Of a stretch of 64,000 nucleotides of DNA, positions 1 to 9,533 are shown one piece after another. The notes under the pieces were generated by a model. The model was not told the origin of the DNA and searched no databases. It worked only from the letters and a program-made list of their open reading frames with translations. Position numbers and translations under genes: made by a program. Where the stretch lies: positions 434,001 to 498,000 of the forward strand of contig CAVXFB010000006.1 of assembly GCA_963760935.1 (NCBI GenBank). Direction: 5' to 3'. The DNA is from CAVXFB01 sp963760935. Lineage in GTDB: Bacteria > Planctomycetota > Planctomycetia > Pirellulales > Thermoguttaceae. Within the stretch, counting starts at the first letter, position 1. Each line of letters opens with the position of its first letter.

Positions 1-1
1 C

Positions 2-400
2 TCCTATCTGGAGCCGGATGATTTGGCCTACGATTTGAAAGCAAGGTCGGACGAACGCGGGAGCTTGGCCGAATTCATCAAAGCACCGTCGTTTGGACAG
101 ATCTTCCTGTCCAGGACGAAGCCGGGGATCACCCGCGGCAATCATTACCACCATACCAAGGTTGAGAAGTTTCTCGTCCTTGCAGGCGAGGCAAGCATTC
201 GATTGCGCCCGATCGAGGGCGGCAGCGCGGTGGAAAGCCGCGTGCGGGGAGACGACTTCCGCGTCGTGGATATTCCTCCCGGTTACGCGCACTCGATCAC
301 GAATATCGGCTCCGGCGAGTTGGTCACACTGTTTTGGGCTAGCGAGGTGTTCGATCCCAGTCGTCCAGATACGATTGCGGAAGAAGTGAACGGAGAATGA
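2..400 (+). CDS. capF: CapF-type UDP-L-FucNAc pathway reductase, C-terminal cupin part (5' end outside window)
   Basis: The reading frame is open from the first bases, so the gene begins upstream and only about 132 residues are visible. They match the C-terminal cupin domain of CapF/FnlB, the bifunctional enzyme of UDP-N-acetyl-L-fucosamine synthesis: a DERG segment, then KPGITRGNHYHHTK with the metal-binding histidines, EKFLV, and a VDIPPGYAHSI segment. In the family, an N-terminal SDR reductase domain precedes this part; it is not visible here. The next gene, a CapG/FnlC-type epimerase, is the next enzyme of the same pathway, which supports the call. An internal TTG at 23 would make a cupin-only protein, but the match to CapF continues upstream of it. 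Confidence 0.85.
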   Translation, partial: SYLEPDDLAYDLKARSDERGSLAEFIKAPSFGQIFLSRTKPGITRGNHYHHTKVEKFLVLAGEASIRLRPIEGGSAVESRVRGDDFRVVDIPPGYAHSITNIGSGELVTLFWASEVFDPSRPDTIAEEVNGE

Positions 401-449
401 AAGCGGTTGTTTTGTGGGGCAAGTGAGTGGCGCCGATGAAGGATAAATC

Positions 450-1586
450 GTGAAAGTCGTTACTGTACTTGGAACTCGGCCGGAGATCATCCGCCTCTCA
501 CGCGTGATTGCCGAGTTGGACTGTGGTGTGGAGCATGCGCTCGTTCATACCGGTCAGAATTACGATTATGAATTGAACCAGGTCTTCTTTGAGGACCTCG
601 GAATTCGTAAGCCGGACTACTTTCTGTCGGCCGCCGGGGAGACGGCTTGTGAGACCGTTGGCCGGGTGATTTCCCGCGTCGACGCGGTGCTGGGAGAAGT
701 CAGGCCCGAGGCGTTGCTGGTGCTGGGCGACACCAATAGCTGTCTGGCCGCGTACCCGGCGCGGCGCCGTAAGATTCCGGTGTTTCACATGGAAGCTGGT
801 AACCGATGCTTCGACGACCGAGTGCCGGAAGAAATCAATCGGAAGATAGTGGACCACATCAGCGACATCAATCTCCCCTATTCCGACATCGCCCGCGAAT
901 ACCTGCTGCGTGAGGGCTTGCCGCCTGACCGCATCATAAAAACAGGCAGCCCGATGTACGAGGTGCTCCATCACTACCTGCCGAAAATCGAGGGGTCCGA
1001 TATTCTGCAGCGGCTCGAACTGCGCGAGAACGGCTATTTCGTGATTAGTTGCCACCGCGAGGAAAACGTGGATTCGCCGCTACTTTTTCCCAAGCTCGTG
1101 GGCGTTCTCGATGGCTTGGCCGCGGAGTACGGCTTGCCGGTGATTGTGACGACTCACCCACGGACGAGACAGCGAATCGAGGCTGAAGGCGTCACTGTGC
1201 ATCCGTTGGTGCGGCTGTTGAAGCCACTGGCGTTCACCGAGTATGTCAAGCTGCAATTGAGCGCGCGGGCAACGCTTTCCGATAGCGGCACGATTACCGA
1301 GGAGTCGTCGATCCTCAATTTCCCGGCGTTGAACATTCGTGAAGCGCACGAGCGGCCGGAAGGGATGGAGCAAGGCGCCGTGATGATGGTGGGGCTCGAC
1401 TGGGATCGCATTCTATGCGGATTGAAGATCCTGGCATCGCAGCCTCGGGGCGCGCAACGACTATGCCCGATCGTGGCCGACTACGCCATGCCCCACGTGG
1501 CGGCGAAGGTCCTGCGGATCATTATCAGCTATACGGATTACGTCAACCGCACTGTCTGGCGGAAATTCGCCTGTGACGGCCATTGA
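450..1586 (+). CDS. capG: UDP-N-acetylglucosamine 2-epimerase family, CapG/FnlC type
   Basis: This 378-residue cytoplasmic protein has the UDP-GlcNAc 2-epimerase signatures in order: GTRPEIIRLS near the N-terminus, GDTNSCLAA, HMEAGNRCFDDRVPEEINRK, SCHREENVDS and SDSGTITEESS. The MEAGNRCFD version is typical of the CapG/FnlC/WbjD branch, which acts at C2 in the last step of UDP-L-FucNAc formation, rather than of WecB. The start is GTG at 450, placed by an AAGGA about seven bases upstream. It follows the CapF end by 49 bp and is probably in the same operon. The product would be the donor for the WbuB-like transferase at 10793. The length is normal for the family. Confidence 0.88.
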   Translation: MKVVTVLGTRPEIIRLSRVIAELDCGVEHALVHTGQNYDYELNQVFFEDLGIRKPDYFLSAAGETACETVGRVISRVDAVLGEVRPEALLVLGDTNSCLAAYPARRRKIPVFHMEAGNRCFDDRVPEEINRKIVDHISDINLPYSDIAREYLLREGLPPDRIIKTGSPMYEVLHHYLPKIEGSDILQRLELRENGYFVISCHREENVDSPLLFPKLVGVLDGLAAEYGLPVIVTTHPRTRQRIEAEGVTVHPLVRLLKPLAFTEYVKLQLSARATLSDSGTITEESSILNFPALNIREAHERPEGMEQGAVMMVGLDWDRILCGLKILASQPRGAQRLCPIVADYAMPHVAAKVLRIIISYTDYVNRTVWRKFACDGH

Positions 1587-1746
1587 CCGTGATGGCGAGG
1601 ACATACGGCGTGGAAGACGTGTCGACGAAATATGGGGGTCGGACCGCGATCGGTTTGCCCCAACTCCAGAAACCACTCTCAGGATTGCCACGGCGGACAT
1701 GGAACTCGCGGCGGGGCGAACGATCGTGAACAGGAGCTCAATCTGA

Positions 1747-3125
1747 ATGTCGCTTCAAACGTCATTGCGACCACGAACAGTTGAAGGCGTGAGGCTGCCG
1801 GCGACGAGCGTGTCGCCGGGTATTTTGCCGGTGCTGCTGTTGATTTGCTTGGTCGAGTTGTCGTCTTATTCGGAAGGCTTGCGGTTTGGCCTCAACCTTC
1901 CTGCCCGCACACCGGTTGCCGTGCTGCTGTTCCTCGTGGTCTTATTCCAAGCGGCTTCCGCGCAAAGGCGCGTCGTTACACTGCCGCTGGGGTGGTGGAT
2001 AATTGCGTTGTGGGGGATACTGGCTGTCTGGATTACGGGTTCCAACGTCGTCAAGGGGGCAGGGATCCTTGAAATTCCTCGTCGACTGGTGGGCAGGGAT
2101 TTCACCGCGTTTGCCGCGATGTTTGCGATTATCTGGTCGCGCGGGGCCGCTCACGCCAGCAATGGATTACCATGGCGTTGGCAGGCCTGATCGCCCTTTC
2201 CGCGTTCGTTGGAGTCATGCAATGGCTCGACCAGGGCTGGGCATGGAAATTGCCGCTCTTGATCAATGTGCCGCAGCAGGCCTCCGAGTTTGGCGACGTG
2301 GCGGAGTTCACGGCTGGCTCGACGCTTGTCTCCGGCCTGTTCGGTAGCGCCTTCATCGCTAGCTATTACCTCGCCATCGGCGCTGTGCTGTTGCTGCCGA
2401 TGCTGTTGGACGCCCGCTGGAGGTTCATCGTCGTCATGCCGTATTTGCTCGTACTGGTCAGCCTGGTGATTCTCCAAGAGCGGTCGGCGCTAGTCTCGGC
2501 CGGCTTGTGTGCTATCCCATTCTTCTTCGGTTTACTGCGGCGGTTGAAGGGAAGAGCTTTCGGCGCCGTGCTATTATTGGCAATGGTGGGTTTGGGGGGC
2601 CTTGTTGCAACGCGCTGGGTCGCGCACAACATTGCTAGTGGCTCGGCGCGCTATGCGCTGTACCGCTACGGGGATTTTTCTTCGCAGAGCCGTTCGATCG
2701 CCATACGCGATGCGTTTGACACCGCCAGCAATCACCTTCTTATGGGAACCAATGCGGCGGATATTGCGGCGGGCTGGAGTTATGGGGCGGCCAATGCACC
2801 GCACAATCTGTTCGCCAACGCAATCCTCTATCATGGCCTGCCCGGTCTTACCCTAGTTCTGGTGATTGCCGGCCTGCAAACATGGCTCGCTTGGACGGTA
2901 TGGAGGGCGGCCTGGCCTCGCAGCGACTATGCCGCGTTGGGTTGCGCCTTGGCGATGTGGGCGTATCTGGCCAATTGCCAGTTTCACAATGCCAGTATGC
3001 TCAACGGCGACTATCCCGGCTGGTGGTTGACAGGGCTGCTCATCGCCGCCCGGCAAAATTATCAAGAGGAAGAGCTTTTCCGTCATCCGACCAGGACGCC
3101 TCGAACAGTCGCCGTGTCTCGCTGA
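1747..3125 (+). CDS. O-antigen ligase/polymerase-like membrane protein, frameshifted near 2155
   Basis: Two overlapping frames, 1747-2190 and 2172-3125, join into one polytopic protein of about 458 residues. The first piece carries the N-terminal membrane segments and ends in unrelated sequence after AIIWSRGAAHA. The other frame picks up as QQWITMALAGLIALSAF. The second half has the Wzy_C-like layout: a run of membrane helices, a large periplasmic loop containing SRSIAIRDAFDTASNHLLMG, then APHNLFANAILYHGLPGL. Such proteins polymerise or ligate lipid-linked glycan repeats at the outer face of the inner membrane. AGGAG at 1732-1736 supports the ATG at 1747. The break fits a missing base in the assembly, but real inactivation cannot be excluded. 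Confidence 0.75.
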
Positions 3126-3149
3126 CACCTCCCTGCTCGGTGGTGTCAG
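3122..3149 (+). terminator. Hairpin at the end of the O-antigen ligase gene
   Basis: An 8-bp perfect stem (CTGACACC at 3122-3129 and GGTGTCAG at 3142-3149) with a 12-base loop overlaps the TGA stop of the preceding gene. It has no T-tract, so it is only a possible terminator or mRNA-end stabiliser between two glycan genes. Confidence 0.25.
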
Positions 3150-3215
3150 GGATCGAACGTTCAAACTGCCGTTGATCCTCTCAATAGCATATTAAGAACC
3201 ATCGGAGCCGCTGTC

Positions 3216-4001
3216 ATGGCCACAGAACTTCACTGCGATTTGAACATGGTTGAGCCGCCCGTCACGTCGACGTTCACGACGCTGTCGATTCTGATGCCCG
3301 TATACAACGAGGAGCGCTACCTGCCAGTGGTAGTGAAGCGGGTGGTCGCACAGGCGCTGCCGGGCGGCATGTCACGTGAAATTATTATGGTTAACGACGC
3401 GTCGACGGACAATACTTGGGCGGTCATGCAGCAGATTCCGACACTGTTTCCCGACGTGCCGTTCAAACTACTGAACAAGCCAATAAATGAAGGCAAGGGG
3501 GCGGCGTTGCGCGACGCTTGGTCGTTGGCCACTGCCGACGTGCTCATCGTGCAAGATGCCGACCTGGAATACGACCCCGCCGACTATCCCAAGCTGCTGC
3601 AGCCGATCCTCGACGGCAAGGCGGACGCCGTTTTCGGCTCACGCTTTATTGGCGAGACGCACCGCGTGATGTATTTTTGGCACCAGGTGGCCAACAAACT
3701 CCTGACGACACTGTCGAACATGCTCACCAATCTGAACCTGACCGACATGGAGGTGTGCTACAAGGTCTTTACTCGCGAGGTGTACTCGCAGATCACGATC
3801 AAGAGCCCTCGCTTCGGAGTCGAGCCCGAATTGACGGCCAAGACGGCGCGATTGCGAATCGGACAAGGGCGCCGCCGAGTGCGTCTTTACGAGGTGGGGG
3901 TGTCGTACGCGGGACGAACTTATGAGGACGGCAAGAAGATTGGTTGGAAGGATGCGGTGTCGGCGTTGGTACAGATAATGCGATTTCGGTTTAGTCGATG
4001 A
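3216..4001 (+). CDS. GT2 glycosyltransferase, dolichyl-phosphate-mannose-synthase-like
   Basis: The 261-residue product is a soluble GT-A fold transferase. It shows LSILMPVYNEE near residue 25, a nucleotide-binding VNDASTDNTW, and the metal-binding DADLEYDP, followed by AVFGSRF. The order and spacing match DPM1/GtrB-like enzymes that load a sugar onto a polyprenyl phosphate. There is no C-terminal membrane domain, unlike GtrB. The neighbour at 4047 is a membrane protein of the kind that can use polyprenyl-phosphate sugars, so the two may work together; that pairing is inference. An internal ATG at 3246 is an alternative start. Confidence 0.85.
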   Translation: MATELHCDLNMVEPPVTSTFTTLSILMPVYNEERYLPVVVKRVVAQALPGGMSREIIMVNDASTDNTWAVMQQIPTLFPDVPFKLLNKPINEGKGAALRDAWSLATADVLIVQDADLEYDPADYPKLLQPILDGKADAVFGSRFIGETHRVMYFWHQVANKLLTTLSNMLTNLNLTDMEVCYKVFTREVYSQITIKSPRFGVEPELTAKTARLRIGQGRRRVRLYEVGVSYAGRTYEDGKKIGWKDAVSALVQIMRFRFSR

Positions 4002-4046
4002 TCTATGTGGCGGCGCAATCGATGGCAATGATTCTTTTGAGGTGAC

Positions 4047-5661
4047 ATGATCGTGTCAAGAGCAAGACAGAATGAGAATCGGGGAAATTTGAGCCTGCGC
4101 AAGGAATGTCGGAATCTCTGCATTTTGAGCGCCATCGCATTGGCCACGTATGCCGTGCAGAGCATGGCGTGGCCTTTGTCGCTTGGCCGCGATGCGCCCA
4201 ATTACCTCATGTACTATCTGGATCTCTGGTCGGCAGAACCGGTCTACCATTTGCTAATGGTAACTCGGACTCCGCTTGCGCCGTTAACGTTCGGATCCCT
4301 GTTGTCGCTGGGAGGTACGCCGTTGACGGAGACGGTCATGGCCTTGTTCTATGCCGCGGCCATAGTCGGCATCTACTTCGTGGCACGCGGCTGCAACACG
4401 AGGCTGGCTATTCCTGCGGCATTGATCGTCAACTTTTACCCGGCCTATGGCTCCCTTTTTCATCTTGTCGAGACCGAGCCATTGGCGACTTTGTCCTTCG
4501 TCTGGTGGTGCGTGCTCTTGATGAGCGCCGTACGGCGTCCCGCGACGGCGCGGTTTACGGCGCTGGGGATCGCTACATTTATTTGCATCATGGCTCGACC
4601 GTCCTTTCTCCTCTTTCTTTCGTTTGCCATTGCGCCGTTTTTGCTCCTGTTCGTGAAAACTAGTTTCCTGAGAAAAGCATGGTACAGCACGGCTTTTGCG
4701 ATAGGATCCGGCACGCTGTTGCTGCTGTGGTGTACTCACAACTATGTTCGCTACGGTGACTTCACGATTGCACGTACAAGTCAGGCGCACATTCCGATGA
4801 TGCGGACGTTCTGCTTCGCGCACATTGTTCAGCGGCAGAACGGCCCGGCGTCCGTAGCATTGGCCGATCTTGTCAAGTCGCGGTTGCTCAACAAGGAGCC
4901 TTATCGTTCCTACGGAATCGACGAGCACCAATTCTTTTTACGTGGGACCGTGCGGATGTTTTGGGATCTCGTACCCTTATGCGATGAGACATACGGCTGG
5001 AACGACGATTACCATCAACTTCGTAAGGTGGGTATTGAGGCGGTGATGGCACATCCTTGGCCCTATGCTCGTGGGGTGATCCGGGCGTTCACCGGGCTAT
5101 TGGTCCTCAATTACCGAGAGGCAGCACCCGAGCGGTACTACGGACCGGAACCGCCCAAGCGAGATGCGAGCGGACTGCCGGTTCCGACGGAGGACGACCT
5201 GATACCGCGTTCCTATCGTTGGCAAATGATGTCCTCTCCGGGCCAGAAGATGCAAGTTGACCCAGACTCCGTCGAACTGCGCAATCTTGGACCCGCAGTT
5301 GCGCGAGAAAGCGCGGGTTCTCGATGAGAAGATCGACCAGTACCACCGGATGCTGCCCAATCGGGAGGCTTGCACTTGGCTATCCACGGTGCTTAACGCC
5401 ATATCGTGCGTTTACCCGCCTGCGATTGTATGGCTCCTCGCCGGATCGATTGGCCTCTTCTTGAAGCCGGATCCCGGAAAATGGGTTTTGGCGTCCGTCT
5501 GCCTTATTAGCGTCGGTGTCCTCTTCTACACGGTTTTGGGAGTCAACGCAATCCTACAAATGCGTCTGCCGTTTGATCCGTTGATTATCCTGTTCGGGCT
5601 AACCGGCTTTTGGGAGATCTTCGTGGCGGCCAGGCAACGTGTTTCGCGTGGATTATCATGA
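4047..5661 (+). CDS. Polytopic membrane protein, possible GT39-like glycosyltransferase, frameshifted near 5290
   Basis: Two frames, 4047-5327 and 5257-5661, appear to be one protein of about 535 residues. The first has roughly eight to nine hydrophobic segments separated by short loops, including DLWSAEPVYHLLMVTRTPL and a VETEPLATLSF loop. The second begins with a soluble stretch (DPQLREKARVLDEKIDQYH) and adds two or three more membrane helices near the C-terminus. The topology resembles polyprenyl-phosphate-sugar-dependent (GT-C) glycosyltransferases, but I see no diagnostic motif, so the function is uncertain. GAGGTG lies just upstream of the ATG. The stop overlaps the next gene by ATGA at 5658-5661, which argues that 5661 is the true end and that the break is an indel. 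Confidence 0.55.
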
Positions 5662-6689
5662 AGCTCACGATGAGTCGATGCGAACCAGCGCCTCCTTATG
5701 AAGTGCCACGAATGAACGTCTGGCTGTCTGTGGCGTTGCACTGCACCTATAGCATGCCGCGTCCCCTGCCACAGTTGCTTGGTGGGCGCGAGCCGGGGGT
5801 ACTGCTTTATCACGGTACGCCGCGGCGCACGATGGCAGATGGAAAGTACCATTTTGACCGGAGCGCATTGGAACAGCAGGTTGTATGCCTCAAAAAGCAT
5901 TTCGACATGATTCGCCCGGAGGAGTTGCACGCTCCTCGGAGTTCGTGGAGCCGCAAAGCCGTCCTTCTGACCTTCGACGACGGTTTTCAAAACAATGCGC
6001 GGGAGGCGGTGCCCGTGCTGGCGAAGCACGGCGTTCCCGCGATATTCTTCGTATGCACTGGGCACCTGCAATCCGGCCGTGTCCTCTGGTTCGCTTACTT
6101 GAGCGCTCTGGAGCATGCGTTTGCCGCCCCCGGCTTCTCGTTGCGGGGCGAGTACTACGATATGTCGCCGGAATGCCGGCAGCAATCCATGACGAAGCTG
6201 CGGAACTTCTTGCTCGGCCTGCGACCTCATCCGCAGGCGATGTATCGCGCCATCGCCGACGAGTTGCCGCTGTTGGAATCCTTCATGTCGCAGGACGATG
6301 TGCAGGAGTGGTGTAGCTGCATGACAGCGGAGGAAATGGCGGAGTTGGACGCTCACGAGCTGTTCTCGGTGGAAGCGCACACCTCCGACCATCCTTTTCT
6401 GACCATGTGCTCGCCCGAGGAGGCCCGTCGCCAAGTGCTCGACAATAAACAGGTGATCGAGCGCGTGTGCGGCAAAACCGTGACCGCCATCTCCTATCCG
6501 TCGGGCGATTACAATCGATCGATCCTTATGATGTGTCGTGATTTGGGGTTTCTCTCGGGGCATGCCGTGAATCCGCGCGTGGGATGTGATACAGACCTTG
6601 AGGTGCCGCGAGCCGGGATCTATCAGCCTTACAAAGAAGTCGCCGCGTTCAAGGCGATGTGGTCGCGTCGGAGAGTGAACCGTGGCTAG
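5658..6689 (+). CDS. Polysaccharide deacetylase family protein
   Basis: A 343-residue member of the NodB/CE4 superfamily. The motif LLTFDDGFQNN gives the catalytic and metal-binding Asp pair, followed by PAIFFVCTGHL. The second-motif histidines appear in SVEAHTSDHPFL (H-x3-H), and AISYPSGDYN is the later conserved motif. The protein probably removes acetyl groups from a glycan amino sugar, as expected in a polysaccharide locus. I see no clear signal peptide. The start at 5658 is chosen because its ATG overlaps the upstream stop (ATGA); an in-frame start at 5610 would overlap the upstream gene further. The last bases overlap the start of the next gene by 8 bp. Confidence 0.88.
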   Translation: MKLTMSRCEPAPPYEVPRMNVWLSVALHCTYSMPRPLPQLLGGREPGVLLYHGTPRRTMADGKYHFDRSALEQQVVCLKKHFDMIRPEELHAPRSSWSRKAVLLTFDDGFQNNAREAVPVLAKHGVPAIFFVCTGHLQSGRVLWFAYLSALEHAFAAPGFSLRGEYYDMSPECRQQSMTKLRNFLLGLRPHPQAMYRAIADELPLLESFMSQDDVQEWCSCMTAEEMAELDAHELFSVEAHTSDHPFLTMCSPEEARRQVLDNKQVIERVCGKTVTAISYPSGDYNRSILMMCRDLGFLSGHAVNPRVGCDTDLEVPRAGIYQPYKEVAAFKAMWSRRRVNRG

Positions 6690-7536
6690 CGACCGCCGCC
6701 AGGGGGTTGTCCTGTACACGTCGCAAGACAAATTGTCGGACGAACTGTTTCTATACATCTACGCCCACGTAGCCGATACTGCCGGCGAGGTGGATGTTGT
6801 GGCGGTCAAACCGCTGCGGCGCGGCGGCCGACGGAGTTTCGCCCGCGGCATCCGAAAATGTAAGCGCCTCGGTTTGCTGGCCACAGCGGAGATTGTGACT
6901 TCCTCGGTCTTTCGGCGAAAATTCGCGCACAGGGATCGGCAGGCCGTTGCCGAGGGAATCCGTGCCTTGACCAGGCCCAACCACACGCCGGACTTGGATA
7001 AGGTTTTCTACGCCTCGGATCTCAATGGGCCGACCGCCGTGGCCACGCTAAGAGATCTGTCTCCGGCAATTCTTGTCCAAGCGGGGGCGGGATTGCTCCA
7101 ACCGCAGGTTTTCAGCATTCCGACGCTTGGCACGCTTAATTTGCATCATGGCATTGCGCCTGCAATTCGCGGTGCGGACTCCCTCTATTGGGCGCTGTGG
7201 GAGCGCCGCCTCGATTGGATGGGGAGCACCGTGCATTTTATCGACGCGGGCATCGACACGGGCCAACCACTGGCCTACAGCCCGATCGCCCCGGTCGTTG
7301 CCGGCGAAGGTTTTGCATCCCTGTTTGTCCGCGCCACGGAGGGTGGAACGCGGCAACTGGCGCGAGTTATCGGGCGACTTTTTAGCGGTCAAACCGTCGA
7401 AGCGATTCGGGCGACGTCTGGTGGCGTCTATCGATCGACGTTCTCCGGATGGAAGATGCTGCTGCTGGAACGTCGCTTGACGAAGCAGCGGCGCATGAAC
7501 CGGGCTCTAGCCCAAGACGCGGATACAGGTTGCTAA
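6682..7536 (+). CDS. Formyltransferase family protein (Fmt/ArnA-like fold)
   Basis: The 284-residue protein has the formyltransferase catalytic core. It shows LNLHHGIAPAIRGADSLYWAL, which carries the Asn-x-His pair and the (R)G-x-S-x-YW motif, then VHFIDAGIDTGQPL with the conserved Asp. In known relatives this fold moves a formyl group from N10-formyl-THF to an amine, either Met-tRNA or amino sugars such as UDP-Ara4N, Qui3N and Qui4N. In this locus, with two aminotransferases, N-formylation of a nucleotide-amino-sugar is the likely role. The start is GTG at 6682, overlapping the upstream gene by 8 bp. Confidence 0.75.
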   Translation: MASDRRQGVVLYTSQDKLSDELFLYIYAHVADTAGEVDVVAVKPLRRGGRRSFARGIRKCKRLGLLATAEIVTSSVFRRKFAHRDRQAVAEGIRALTRPNHTPDLDKVFYASDLNGPTAVATLRDLSPAILVQAGAGLLQPQVFSIPTLGTLNLHHGIAPAIRGADSLYWALWERRLDWMGSTVHFIDAGIDTGQPLAYSPIAPVVAGEGFASLFVRATEGGTRQLARVIGRLFSGQTVEAIRATSGGVYRSTFSGWKMLLLERRLTKQRRMNRALAQDADTGC

Positions 7537-7544
7537 CAGATCGT

Positions 7545-8547
7545 ATGATTACCCGTCCGCCGCTGGTGAGCGTTGTGATGACGGTGTACAACGATGGTGC
7601 CTACGTGACCGAGGCGGTCAGGAGCATCCTCGGACAGACCTTTACCGATTTCGAGTACATCATCGTCGATGACGGAGCCATTGACGACAGCGTGGCGAAG
7701 ATTCAAGCTTTCGGAGATCGCAGGATACGGCTAATTCGGCAGGCGAATACGGGCATTGCCGAGGCGCTGAACCACGGAATTCGCGAAGCGCATGGTGAGC
7801 TGATCGCCCGGCAGGACGCAGACGATGTTTCCGACCCGCGACGTCTGGAACGCCTGGTGGAGTTTGCGAAGGAGCATCCGGATGTGGGGCTCGTAGGCAC
7901 ATGGATGCGTGTCATTGACGAGCAGGGGGCGCCGCTTACAGAAAAGCACTATCCCACGGACAACGAATCGTTGCAGCGCGAGTTGACACTCGACAACACC
8001 TTCCTTCATGGCTCTGTCTTGTTTCGGAAAGCCACTGCTTTGCAGGTTGGCTTGTACCGAGGGGCATTTCGTTGCGAAGACTTCGATTTATGGTTGCGGA
8101 TGGCCGAGGTGAGCGAGTTGGCAAATCTGCCGGAGATACTCTACTCCTGGCGCTGCGCCACTCGGCCGTTGGCGTGTCAAACCGGCGATTGATCACGGAT
8201 GCTACACGGCTGGCAATTTGGTGCGCGCACAGCGCCGTTGAGGACGGTCGGAGCCGGAGCTGAATGTTGAGCAAGTAAGCCGGCAATGGTTCGTGCGATT
8301 GACTCGGGCCTTTCGCGGCGTGGACGATCCGAACGTAGCGTATGATCTGATTCGGGCCCAGGACCTGGTGCGTGAAGGGCGTGGGGCTGAGACACGATCG
8401 ATCCTTCGCCAAGTAATTCGCCGCAATCCGCTGATCTTGTATGCATGGCTGCTGTTGGCCCTGACGTTCCTTCCCGCTCGAGCCGCTCCTTTCCTGTGGA
8501 ATCGCTTGCGGTCGATCTATCGCGCCGGAACATGGAAACGGCGATAA
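7545..8547 (+). CDS. GT2 glycosyltransferase, broken by two frameshifts
   Basis: The gene starts at ATG 7545 and needs three frames to read through to 8547, giving about 334 residues. The first part is a clear GT2 domain: VSVVMTVYNDGAYVTEAVRS, IIVDDGAIDDS, ARQDADDVSDPRRL with the DxD, and FRCEDFDLWLRM. The frame changes near 8150, after LYSW, where another frame continues as RHSAVGVSNRRLITDATRLA. It changes again near 8245, into ELNVEQVSRQWFVRLTRAF and a C-terminal helical region with a hydrophobic segment (LLALTFL). Both breaks look like single missing bases. The parts are contiguous, and the 3' end sits 6 bp before the next gene. Confidence 0.75.
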
Positions 8548-8553
8548 GTCACG

Positions 8554-9516
8554 ATGCGTAGCCCTAAAGAGATCATCTTCTTAGTCGAGGATTATTGCCG
8601 GTACATGAGTGGCGCCGACTATTTTCGGAAGCGGCAGGGCCTTGGGGCGTATTTCGAGGATCCGCGGTGTTATTACAACGATCTGCGGCACAAGGCCGAC
8701 TGGGGCGGCGTTTGCGTCGACGGCGTGCCCGCCTTGCGCATGGTCCAATCGGGTGAGACTTCGGTTCTGCCGGTCATGGTGTTGCTGTACGGCTTGGGCA
8801 GTGCCGACCGCTACTTCTTAGAAAACGACGCCACGCGGTTGGATGCGGTCGGCCGCGTCTCCGGTTGGCTCATCCAAAATATGCTGCCTGAGGGCTATTT
8901 CGACAATGGATGCAGCCAGCGGCATCCGACCGTCGAATATGTTTCCGACAACAGCGCAATGTCGCAGGGGCTGGCGCTTTCGTTTGCGACGCGGGCGATT
9001 CTCTACAAACTCGTCGGCGACGAACAATTGGTGCAATTGCGGTGCATGGTCGACGCTATTATCGCGAATATGCTGCGGCCGCTTTCAGAGCTGGGGACGG
9101 CCGTCTACCGCGACAACGATCTGTTCCTGCTGGAAGATTGCACCAAGGACGGCAGCGTCGTGCTCAACGGCTGGATTTTCGGGGTCTTTGGACTGTTCGA
9201 CTACCTTCGACTGAGCAAGCAAGAGCGCGTCGAGAGCTGCCTGAGCGCGACGATCGACACCATGAAGCGCGTATTGCCGGACTACTGCCTGACGAGCGGC
9301 TGGTCCTACTATGACGACCGGGGACGAATCAGTTCTCCTTTCTACCACGACTTGCACATCAGCATGTTGGAAGCGATGCACCGGTTGACCGGGGCGGCCG
9401 AATTCGCGGCCTGCTGCGACAGGTTTCGCCGAGCAAACACCCGTTTCAACCGGACACGATACACCATTAACAAGATCAAAGATCGCCTGTTGGACAAGAA
9501 CGCGCTGGGGAGTTGA
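8554..9516 (+). CDS. D-glucuronyl C5-epimerase-like protein
   Basis: The 320-residue protein resembles the C-terminal catalytic domain of heparosan/heparan glucuronyl C5-epimerases. It has repeated aromatic-rich helices, LNGWIFGVFGLFDY, GWSYYDDRGRISSPFYHDLHI and a final EAMHRLTG segment. In known relatives the domain is an (alpha/alpha) barrel that converts GlcA to IdoA within a polymer. There is no signal peptide, so the protein would act in the cytoplasm or need another export route. Together with the glucuronokinase at 24280, it suggests that the glycan contains uronic acid. The exact substrate is unknown. Confidence 0.72.
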   Translation: MRSPKEIIFLVEDYCRYMSGADYFRKRQGLGAYFEDPRCYYNDLRHKADWGGVCVDGVPALRMVQSGETSVLPVMVLLYGLGSADRYFLENDATRLDAVGRVSGWLIQNMLPEGYFDNGCSQRHPTVEYVSDNSAMSQGLALSFATRAILYKLVGDEQLVQLRCMVDAIIANMLRPLSELGTAVYRDNDLFLLEDCTKDGSVVLNGWIFGVFGLFDYLRLSKQERVESCLSATIDTMKRVLPDYCLTSGWSYYDDRGRISSPFYHDLHISMLEAMHRLTGAAEFAACCDRFRRANTRFNRTRYTINKIKDRLLDKNALGS

Positions 9517-9533
9517 CGCGGGACAAGTAAGAC

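Noticed and set aside
2150..2190. Programmed ribosomal frameshift in the O-antigen ligase
   Set aside because: No slippery heptamer or downstream pseudoknot is apparent, and similar breaks occur in many unrelated genes, so indel error is simpler.
5526..6758. A 410-codon minus-strand frame opposite the polysaccharide deacetylase
   Set aside because: The plus strand has clear CE4 motifs; the antisense translation is rich in His/Arg and has no domain.
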